A stretch of 10,905 bases of DNA. Origin: an uncultured bacterium (GTDB taxonomy: Bacteria > Bacteroidota > Bacteroidia > Bacteroidales > JACABE01). Under the pieces are notes generated by a model. The model saw only the letters and a program-made list of their open reading frames with translations, was not told where the DNA came from and ran no database searches. The stretch covers positions 1 to 10,905 of the forward strand of contig CAIWDQ010000317.1 in assembly GCA_903911455.1 (NCBI GenBank), given 5' to 3'. Of the stretch, positions 1 to 8,600 are shown in pieces. Position 1 is the stretch's first letter. Every line of letters begins with the position of its first letter. The translations under genes and the position numbers were made by a program.

Positions 1-323
1 AGTTAATTAATGATCTAATAATTAATAATATATTTAAAATACAAGTACTTTTAATTTTAAATTATGTTTTTTTAAAAAATACTGAAACATTTTTTAAGGC
101 TATTTGTTTTTTTACTTATCGGTTAAATTTACCAAAAAGCTTAATTATGAGTATTTACATATCATATATACAAATTATATCTAAACTCAAACAAAGAAAT
201 TTATGTTAAAAAATAAAAAAAACAAAGTTTTTCTTGCTTTAAGTATAAATTTGTATTATCTTTGCGGGCTATAAAAAAAACATTAACAAGCTAAAAAAAT
301 AATAATAACATAACAAAAACAGT
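1..323. other. AT-rich upstream intergenic region
   Basis: This stretch has no convincing coding frame. It is very AT-rich with homopolymer runs of A and T. The only element I can support is the promoter at 234-264, followed by an A-rich leader of roughly 50 nt up to the ATG at 324. No Shine-Dalgarno-like purine block lies just before the ATG, which is usual in Bacteroidota, where AT-rich leaders replace it. No terminator hairpin for a gene further left is visible. Confidence 0.6.
234..264 (+). promoter_or_regulatory. Bacteroidota-type sigma-ABfr promoter
   Basis: TTG at 234-236 is followed after 20 nt by TATCTTTG at 257-264. This fits the known Bacteroidota housekeeping consensus (-33 TTG, -7 TAnnTTTG, spacer about 17-23 nt). 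Transcription would start near 270, giving a leader of about 50 nt before the gene at 324. It is the only textbook promoter I found in the window. Confidence 0.8.
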
Positions 324-1451
324 ATGAAAACAACAATTTCATTTTTAATCAGAGGAGGAGTCCTTGCATTTACTCTATTTATCTTTTCTTGCTCTTTTGC
401 TCAAACCCAAAAGCCTACTGCTCAGATAATGATCGGCAATGATACATTATTAGATGCAAGAAACTATCAATTTGATGTATACATAAGCGCTAAAGATGCA
501 AATGGCGTAAGTACATTTAACTTAAAAGGATTCCAAGGCGGTTTTCAGGAAAACCTTAAGAACGTACTAAATGGTGGTAAACCATCAATCAGTGTTGTAG
601 CTGATGGTTCTAGCACAACAAACCGTGAACAAACACCAAACGTTGCTTTATTTAAACCTTCAATTGCTAAACCAAATTTTATTCAATTAAATCCAACAGC
701 ACTTCAAACAATTGGGACTAAAGTTAAAAAAGCTGATGATGCTTCTACATTAAACGGATGGACAAAGGTTTGTACTATCAGAATAACTAATTCTGTAGCT
801 TTTGCTCAGGATTTAATGTCAGTTGCATTTAGCAAAAGCAAAATTTATCCTACTGTATTATTAGCAAATTACAAAAAACCTAATCCATCAAATGGAAGTA
901 TTTCTTATGATGCAATAAATAATATTTACAATCCTACATTAAATCTTCCTTTAATAAAATTTAATGTTACTTGTACTCCTGTTTATTCTGCTGATGCAAG
1001 TGTTGCTATTGGATTAAACGGATCAGAATCAAAATGTGCTTATAAATTAGTTCTCAATGGTGTAGTACAAGACCAAACTGAATTAATCGGAACTGGTGGT
1101 CCACTTACTTGGGAAAAACAACCAGGAGGGAACTACACAATTGTAGGCAGAAGAATAGCTACTTATTTAAAAGAAACAATGAATGGTAGCGTTATAATTC
1201 CAGGATTAAATGATGGAGTTTCTAATTATAATGTATATCCTAACCCAGCAACTGATGCATTCACAATTGAATCAAAAACAAATTCAGGTATGAATTATTT
1301 TACAATTTATAATTCTATTGGACAGGAAGTATATAAAAGCACAATAAATGGTAAAACAGTTGTACAAGCTTCTAGTTATGCGCCTGGTGTATATTTCATA
1401 AAAATAGAGAATGGAAATTCTACTGAAGTAAAGAAAATCATAAAGAATTAA
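324..1451 (+). CDS. Secreted protein with cohesin-like domain and T9SS type A sorting domain
   Basis: The 375-residue product begins with a signal peptide (charged start, hydrophobic core to about residue 22, likely cleavage after SFA at 24-26). Cys23 is not in a good lipobox, so lipoprotein processing is unlikely. Residues about 30-210 form a beta-rich domain whose pattern (YQFDVYIS near 48, LNGG at 82-85, RITNSVAFA near 153-161) resembles the cohesin-like sandwich domains of Bacteroidota surface proteins; this is recognition from memory, not a search. Residues 212-290 look like a second Ig-like sandwich. Residues 301-375 are a type A sorting domain: YPNPATD at 305-311, YNSIGQEVY, PGVYFIKI and the basic end KKIIKN. 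The protein should cross the inner membrane by Sec and the outer membrane by T9SS, then be released or anchored. It is transcribed alone from the promoter at 234-264. The ATG at 324 is chosen because the signal peptide starts there. The ligand is unknown. Confidence 0.88.
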   Translation: MKTTISFLIRGGVLAFTLFIFSCSFAQTQKPTAQIMIGNDTLLDARNYQFDVYISAKDANGVSTFNLKGFQGGFQENLKNVLNGGKPSISVVADGSSTTNREQTPNVALFKPSIAKPNFIQLNPTALQTIGTKVKKADDASTLNGWTKVCTIRITNSVAFAQDLMSVAFSKSKIYPTVLLANYKKPNPSNGSISYDAINNIYNPTLNLPLIKFNVTCTPVYSADASVAIGLNGSESKCAYKLVLNGVVQDQTELIGTGGPLTWEKQPGGNYTIVGRRIATYLKETMNGSVIIPGLNDGVSNYNVYPNPATDAFTIESKTNSGMNYFTIYNSIGQEVYKSTINGKTVVQASSYAPGVYFIKIENGNSTEVKKIIKN

Positions 1452-1469
1452 TATCTAAATTCTTTAATG

Positions 1470-1505
1470 AAAATGCCCCATCAATTAATTTTGATGGGGC
1501 ATTTT
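1470..1505. terminator. Bidirectional intrinsic terminator between convergent genes
   Basis: A perfect 15-bp stem pairs 1470-1484 with 1491-1505 around the 6-nt loop TTAATT. The GC-rich core is GCCCC/GGGGC. A run of A on the left and of T on the right gives a U-tract on either strand. It lies 18 nt after the stop of the upstream gene and just past the stop of the recombinase on the other strand, so it can end both transcripts. Confidence 0.92.
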
Positions 1506-1509
1506 TATT

Positions 1510-2340
1510 TTATAAAAAATCTAATGGACTTTTTATGTTCTCTTTAGAAATATCGCTAGTGTGAGTATAATTCTCGGTAGTTTTTATCGACTGATGCCCT
1601 AATAATTCTTGAACATAGTGTATATCTGTCCCATTTTCTAGTAAATGCGTAGCAAAACTATGCCGTAAACAATGTGGAGTTACCGGAATTATTATGCCTG
1701 CTCTTTTTGCAGCCAATTTAACAACTTCTTGAACACTTTTCCCAGTATAAGCTAGCCCATTTTGTCCTTCGATGATAAAATGAGATGGTTTATATTTATC
1801 ATAATATTTAGGCAATAAATCGACTAAAATTGGCGACAGCATTACCGTTCTGTCTCTATTATCTTTTAAATGGTTAATATGAATAATATTATTTACTGTA
1901 TCAATATCTTTTATAGTCAGGTTTAACAACTCGAAAAGCCTTAATCCTGCACTATATAAAAGACATAAGATAACTTTATGCTTTATATTCTTTGTAGAGT
2001 CAATCATTGACTTAATCTCTGACTTCCTAATACAGTTTGGTAAATGAAATTCAATATTCTTTGGATAAATCTCTGAAAGATCTATACTCTTATTTAAAAT
2101 TAGTTCAAAGTATTTTTGGATGGAAGTAATAATTTGTTTTTGGTATGATTGACTAATCCCTTTTTCTTCAATCAACCACATTATATGTCTTTTAATTAAT
2201 TCATTGTTTATTTCATTAATATCATATTTACTAAAGAAAGGCATCAACTGCTTAATACAGTTTATATAAGAAAGTATACTGTTCTCACTTAATTTACTTA
2301 ATCGTAAATTTAATTTATATAAATCGATATTTAGTTCCAT
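1510..2340 (-). CDS. Tyrosine recombinase/integrase (XerC/XerD-like)
   Basis: The 276-residue product has the two-part layout of simple tyrosine recombinases. Residues about 1-95 are a helical SAM-like core-binding domain that holds one face of the DNA site. Residues about 100-270 are the catalytic domain. The full catalytic set is visible: Arg134 (in SAGLRLFELL), Lys159 (HLKDNRDR, beta-hairpin), His223 and Arg226 (PHCLRH), His249 (LLGHQS) and nucleophile Tyr258 (TTENYTH). The enzyme would cut and rejoin DNA through a 3'-phosphotyrosine bond. The length fits the Xer/small-integrase class; there is no arm-binding extension like that of lambda Int. It is probably not the chromosomal XerC or XerD, as no dif-like context is seen. 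No excisionase, relaxase or phage gene lies beside it. It converges on the gene at 324-1451 and diverges from the giant gene at 2605. Its target site is unknown. No clear promoter was found upstream. Confidence 0.9.
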   Translation of the reverse strand: MELNIDLYKLNLRLSKLSENSILSYINCIKQLMPFFSKYDINEINNELIKRHIMWLIEEKGISQSYQKQIITSIQKYFELILNKSIDLSEIYPKNIEFHLPNCIRKSEIKSMIDSTKNIKHKVILCLLYSAGLRLFELLNLTIKDIDTVNNIIHINHLKDNRDRTVMLSPILVDLLPKYYDKYKPSHFIIEGQNGLAYTGKSVQEVVKLAAKRAGIIIPVTPHCLRHSFATHLLENGTDIHYVQELLGHQSIKTTENYTHTSDISKENIKSPLDFL

Positions 2341-2346
2341 AATTCA

Positions 2347-2461
2347 AAAACATTCGTATATCCAATTTATCTATAATTCATTTTGCACAAGTTAGTATTT
2401 TAATTTTAAACAGATTAATACTAGACACAAAATATTTTATAAATTGATTAGCGAATGTTTT
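2347..2461. repeat. 10-bp inverted repeat upstream of the recombinase
   Basis: AAAACATTCG at 2347-2356 is repeated as its exact reverse complement at 2452-2461, 95 nt apart. A smaller dyad lies inside: TAGTATT at 2393-2399 and AATACTA at 2417-2423. The left arm is only 7 bp from the recombinase start codon. The arms could be recombinase or regulator binding sites. A 10-bp match in such AT-rich DNA may also be chance, although the CG-containing ends are less expected. Confidence 0.4.
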
Positions 2462-2530
2462 ATAACAACAAAAAACAATTAATGTTCATATATCAACTCT
2501 TATTAGATATTTGATTTTAAATAAATAATA

Positions 2531-2585
2531 GTGGAGCCAGATACCACCTAAAAACGGGGCGCATCCGAAAAGCCACAAGAGTAGG
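2531..2585 (+). promoter_or_regulatory. GC-rich candidate structured leader of the giant gene
   Basis: About 55 nt of roughly 50% GC sit in otherwise extremely AT-rich intergenic DNA and end 19 nt before the ATG at 2605. Small helices are possible: GTGG 2531-2534 with CCAC 2544-2547; CCTA 2547-2550 with TAGG 2582-2585; and GGC 2558-2560 with GCC 2572-2574. A second CCAC at 2573-2576 could compete for GTGG. The segment could be a 5'-UTR regulatory RNA or a protein-binding site. I cannot match it to a known riboswitch. A weak -7-like GATATTTG at 2506-2513 would place it inside the transcript, but no -33 TTG accompanies it. Confidence 0.3.
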
Positions 2586-2604
2586 AAAACTAATAAATTT
2601 TAAT

Positions 2605-5600
2605 ATGAAACCTAAGTTACTTTTTAGAATTATTTTACTTGTCCTTTTATTTATAAGTTCAAGCTCAATTTATTCAAAAGTCTATTCATCAAATGATGGA
2701 CTAAGTTTATTATCAAATAATACATTTATTAAAGGAGAAGCAAAAACTGAACTTTCTACTAATATTGTTTCAAAGTTACTTTATTCATCTCCAAGCCCAA
2801 GAGATTTTAAAAATAACATTAATGAATTTGTAAGTGTCAACAGTCTGTTAATGCCGAAGGCATGCTGTCCTGAATTTATTCTTAAAGATGCTGTAGATAT
2901 TTGCCCTCCTGATGGGGCTTGTCATCAAAGTTCTTCTCCTGCAGGAAATACTGGAGGAAAGTCCCTGGCAGCATGCAAAAATACTGCTCATACTTATACT
3001 GTTTATCCAAACGATCCAACTTTCACTTATACCTGGACAATTACTGGCGGATCACCTTTAAGTTTTACTGGCAACCCAATAATTATAGTTTGGGGAGGAG
3101 GAAGCTCCGGGTCAATAAAAGTTGTAATGAGTAATATTGGTGTTGGAGGTAGTTGCCTTGATTCATTAACTATGGATGTTTGTTTAATAGATGGTCCTAA
3201 AGCCAAGTTCCTTACTTCTAAAGATACAGTTTGTAAGAATACTCCAGTTCATTTTACTAATATTTCTTTAGGTGGTAGTGTTTATCACTGGGATTTTGGT
3301 GATGGCACTTCATCTAATCTAGCTAATCCTCCTGATCATTCTTATGCATTACCTGGTACTTACAAAGTACTTCTAACTGCTCAAGATATGGGTTCAGGAC
3401 AAGTAATACCAGGAACACAGGGTGATGGACAAATTGTTCCATGTGGCTGTACTGACACCATTTCAAAATTTATTGTTGTTTTAAGTGGTGATGGGCCTGT
3501 TATTAATTACGATTGTTGCTTCGGCACTGTTTGTGCAGGTGATACATCTTCTTTCTGCACAACAATGGCATGCGGTTCTTATAGTTGGAGTGTAACTGGT
3601 GGAACAATTATTTCAGGTGTAGGTACAAGTTGCATAAAGATTAAGTGGAATTCTGTTTATACTGTACCGACAACAGTAACTCTTCAGGCTTGTGCGACTT
3701 CTACATGCCCGGGTGCAACTACTTTAAATGTTCCTGTTTTATACCCTAACTTACCTATAAGTGGCCCTACAACTATTTGCGTTGGAGCATCCGGATCATA
3801 TTCTCTCCCATGGCTACCCGGGACATATTATAAATGGACAGTTAGTGGTGGTTTATATTCTTTTAATAAAACTGATAGAAATACGACAAGTGTAAATATC
3901 ACTTTTAATACCCCCGGTCCTTTCTGGGTTAAATGCATTTATACAAATCCTATGATAGGATGTAATGGTGCAGATTCAGTACTTGTTAATGTTTTACCAG
4001 TATTTTCTATTAACGGCACTCAAACTGTTTGCGAAGGTAATCCTGTGTACTATTTTGCAAGTGGTGCCGCTAACTGGACAATTTCACCTTCAGGGCCAAC
4101 AATTATCTCCGGGAATGGAACATCTACTGTACTTGTTTCATTTACTCCCGGAAGCTACACAATTACGGCAACACCATTAAGTCCTGCAACCTATTGTAAT
4201 ACAAACGCTATATTTAAAGTTAATGCAATTGCCAAACCTATTCTTGGCAGTGTTAATGGACCAGCTAATGCTTGCCCTGGAAGTAATTTGATTTATAGTA
4301 TTACTTCAAATGTTTCAGGGAGCCAATATGTATGGGCAATAAGTGGAGGAACAGGCAACATAGCATCTCAAATGGGAGCAGATAATGACTCGGTTGTTGT
4401 TAATTTTACAGGTCTTGGACCTTGGATACTTACAGTTTATCAGGAAATAGAGATAACTCCTGGTGTTTTCTGTCAATCATTACCAAAGTCTATATTAGTT
4501 AATCCTTTTATACCTCCTTTAATTACCGGAACCAGTACAGTTTGTGCAAATAGTACAGGGACATATACTGCAGGTGTTTCAACTCCTCCAGGTGGATACC
4601 AATGGACAATAAGCCCATCATACCAAGGTACTATCCTTAGTCAGGTAGGAAACTCTGTTATTATTTTATGGCATGGTCCTGCTAATATTGCAACTCTTTC
4701 AGTTACTAGTTGTGCAGGAAATGATTTCTTTCCTGTAACTATAAATGCCCCACCAGCAGCAGTTGCTTCTTATAATATGTTACCTATATTCTGCCAGGGT
4801 GCAAGCCAGACTTTGATTTTGTCTACACCTATTGTTGCAGGATGTTCATATCAATGGTATAAGAATGGTAGCCCAGTACCTTTAGCTACAAGTTCTTCAC
4901 TTAATGTGAGTATTGCTCCTTTAGCTATTGGAACTTATCAATATTATGTTGTTGTAACATTAAATGGATGTTCTATAACTTCTAATATTATTAATGTAAG
5001 AATTGACGATTGTACAGTTGGAACAAACGGGGGAGGACCTAATCCCGGTTCTTGCGATGCACTTGCTTTCTTTAAGACTTATGTTGTTTGTGGTAATATC
5101 ACTTTACTAAATTTATCATCAGTTGTTGCTCCTTCAACTATTACTAACTACTCATGGTCTATTACCGGTCCTGGGACTGGGACTTTTACACCAAATGCTA
5201 ATGTAGCAACTCCTGGTTTGTCAGTAAATGCTTCAGGGAATTATACTATTACTCTTACAGTAACTTCTTCGAGTGGATGTGTAACAACATGGACTCAAAT
5301 AGTAACAGTTTTATTACCTACTGCTAATTTTACTTTCACATCTCCTTTATGTGTAAACTCAATTGCTACCTTTACTCCTATTCCTAATTTACCTAGTTTA
5401 AATTATGCATGGAACTATGGTGATGGTGCTACTACTTATTATGGTCCTGCGATTACTCAGCATGCTTATACTACTGCTAGTCCACCTCCTTATAATGTTT
5501 CTTTAATGATTATTGATGCATACGGTTGTACTGCGTCTGTTATAAAACCGGTAGTTGTAAATCCTTTACCAAGTTGTACTATAAGTGCTTCTGATACTAT

Positions 5601-8600
5601 TTTCTGTCCGGGAGGAAATGTAACTCTATTTGGCTGTACTGGGATGAGTTCCTATCAATGGTATAAGAATGGGAATCCTATTAGCGGTGCTACTCTAATT
5701 AACTATATTGCAAACACAATTGGCGAATACTGGTGTTCAGTTACCAATGGTGTGGGATGTGCTAATACTACTAATCATATCTATATTTATATTCACACTT
5801 TACCTAAAGCTCATATTATAGGCAGTCATTATGTGTGCGCCTTACCTTCTGGTGTAGCAACACTTAATTTGAGTACACTTTTTGATGCTAATTATACTTA
5901 TAACTGGATTAGTATTCCTGCTGGTGCTATATTTAGTCCTACTAATGCAAATGCTACTTCTATAAATATTACTATGCCTCTAGTACTTCCTGTTACTTAT
6001 CAATTTATTGTTACTGTAACTGATGTTACTACAGGATGTATTAACAGTGACACTATGTGTGTAACTTTCTTCGAAACTCCTGTTCTTTCAGTTACTAATT
6101 TAAATGCATGTCAAGGCACTAGTGTTACTCTAACTCCTAGTTTGATTAATACTACTAAATATAAGTATCAATGGACTAATGGCGCAACTACTCCTGTTAT
6201 TACTGCTATTAACCCCGGTTTCTATGCTGTAACTATTACCAACAAAGCTACCGGCTGTTCAGCTACTGCTAATGCAGGGACTATTAATCCTAAACCTGAT
6301 TTAAGTCTTTTCCCATTAGGATGTAAGTCTCTTTGCGGCAACGACACCTTGTACATGTATATACCTCTGCCTTTGAATGCAATTGCTCCAAATAATACTT
6401 ATGCGAGTGCTTATCCTATAATTAAATGGTATGATAATGGAAATTATGTCACTCCTATTGGTACTGGTCAGAACATTAATTATCCGCTTCCTCATACAGG
6501 CACTCACCAGATATCCGTTGTGGTAACTAATAGCTTTGGATGTACTGACTCTATGGGCGTTTTCTGTGCTAAATATGCTTGTTGCCTCATTGCTTTAGAC
6601 AGTGTTCATACTCACGATGCATTATGTACTCAATCAACCGACGGTGGTTTTACTATTTACTTGAGTCCGACTTCTGTTGGTGGCCCATTTTATATTACAA
6701 CTGCACCTTTGATTCCTAATTTACCAGGTACTATAACTCCTGGTGTTCCTTATGTAGTTTCAAATCTTGCTCCCGGAACTTATTCATTCACTATCGCTAG
6801 TGCTTCGGGTGCTTGTAATTTGCATTATGATGTTATTATTAAGTATACAAAGCTTAATTGTTGTTTTGCTGAGACTGACACTCTCTTCCATAAGATTACT
6901 TCTAATATTACTCTCACCGGCAATGTTGTTTGGGACGGTAAGTATTATATAGCCGACAATGTGATTGTTACTATGTCGGGTGGTACTCTTGATATTACCA
7001 CTATGGATGTTGTATTTGGCAAGTGTGCAGGTATCGACTTCGTTAATGGTGGTCATTTACGTGCTACAAATTCTGTTTTCAGACCTTGTAACATTGATGG
7101 TACCTGGAGAGGCTTACGTTTTGTAGGCAACGGACAGTTCAGTAATATTATTAATACTAGTACCTTTAAGAATGCCGAAGTGGCTTTGTATTTCCAGAAT
7201 CAATCTGATGGTGTGGTTTCAGATAACCTTTTCTCTAATTGTAATTATGGTGTTAGGATCGAAAATAACAATACTTTTAATCATCCAATCTCAGGAAACC
7301 AGTTTCTAACCGAGCAATTTTTACCTATGTTCACAGGTTGCTATAGTTTTGTAAACAATAGTAGTTCGTATGGCATATATGCTATTGCTTCAAGGTTGCT
7401 TCAACAAGTTTCTCAGAATGGTTTTGTTAACACTAAAGGCACTAGCAATCCTCAAACTTATGGTATTTATCAGGTTAAGAGTGGTGGTTTGTTCTCTGCA
7501 AATACTTTTACTGATCAATTCTACTCTATTTATCTCAATACTCCTGTTTATCCTTCAACTATCGAGAACAATATTATTGAAGTAAATCTTGCTGCCGTTA
7601 ATCCTCCTTCTTCTATTTATGTTAACAACTCTAACATTGCTGTAGTTGAGATTAACAATAATCAGATTGCAAACAACTTCCATGTTTTCAACAGTAATTC
7701 TGGTATTTATTCTCAATTCTCTTCTAATATTAGTATTGTCAACAACAAGATTAATGGTTTCCATTATGGTATAATAGCTACTAATGCTAAGAATTATCAA
7801 ATTAGTTATAATACTATTACTGATGCTGATGTTAATGGTATTTATTTTTATGGTATCTCTACTATTAAAAATTATATTACTTGCAACACTATTAATATGA
7901 GGAATTACAATGCTACTACAGGCTTGTACTCTATTGATCTTTCCACTTTAAGTGAAGTTTCGAGCAATTGTATCTTCGATTGCAATACATCTATGGATTT
8001 AAGATCGTTTACTGTTCCTAATTTCCCAAAAGTCAGAAACAATTATCTATATAATTATAATAAGATAGGTATTAATGATTTTGGTTATGGTGGTAATATA
8101 GGCACATTGGTTCCTGCTGATCCTGGTTTAAATACTTTGTGGAGTAATTATAATACTGCAATTGATATTAATAGTAATACTAATATTGTTGTGGCTGATA
8201 ATTTTGGAATGTTCAACATTTCGTTCCCTCAGGTTCAGATTGTGAGCAATCGTCCTTATAATTCTACAGCTGCTTGTGGTCAACAGATATATAACATGCC
8301 TTCTCAGGGCAACCTTAATATCAAATATACTTGTGATAACTATGCAGGGATGATTGGTGCATTAAATGGAACTGCTGCTACTGCATTTCTTCTTCAACCT
8401 AATTATAGTAATACTTTACAGACATCGACTACTCAGTTTGATGATGCTAATATGATTTTGGCTTGCGTCGAAAACCCAAGTATTTCTTTACTTAACGAAA
8501 TGCTTAATTTAAATACGCTTACCGAAAACGACAAGGCTATTCTTAAATACAATTATTACTATAAGAAAGCTGATTATACTAATGCAGGTATAAGTCTTAG

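Noticed and set aside
351..363. GAGGAGGAG-like Shine-Dalgarno sequence
   Set aside because: It lies inside the signal-peptide coding sequence of the first gene, no suitable start follows, and Bacteroidota rarely use such sites.
324..420. Lipoprotein signal for the first gene because of Cys23
   Set aside because: The residues before the Cys (IFS) do not fit a good lipobox, and an SFA signal peptidase I site follows directly; T9SS cargo normally uses the latter.
2388..2434. Minus-strand promoter for the recombinase (CAAGTTA at 2388-2394 or CAAAATAT at 2428-2435)
   Set aside because: Both are one base short of the -7 consensus and no -33 CAA (minus-strand TTG) lies at the required 17-23 nt distance.
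2341..2530. Integron attI/attC site next to the integrase
   Set aside because: GTTAGTA at 2391 does not fit GTTRRRY, no paired RYYYAAC arm is present, no cassette array follows, and the neighbouring open frame is a single 6.5-kb gene.
2531..2550. Similarity of AGCCAGATACCACC to the 3' end of cobalamin riboswitches
   Set aside because: The conserved B12-box and the large upstream core would have to lie before it, but 2341-2530 is plain AT-rich DNA without those motifs.
2919..4180. Two plus-strand frames of 71 residues in the 5' part of the giant gene
   Set aside because: They are out-of-frame shadows of PKD/Ig-like coding sequence with no supporting features.
6784..7800. Several open frames of 60-90 residues on both strands inside the giant gene
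   Set aside because: All overlap the continuous coding frame, have low-complexity composition and show no domain or start signal of their own.
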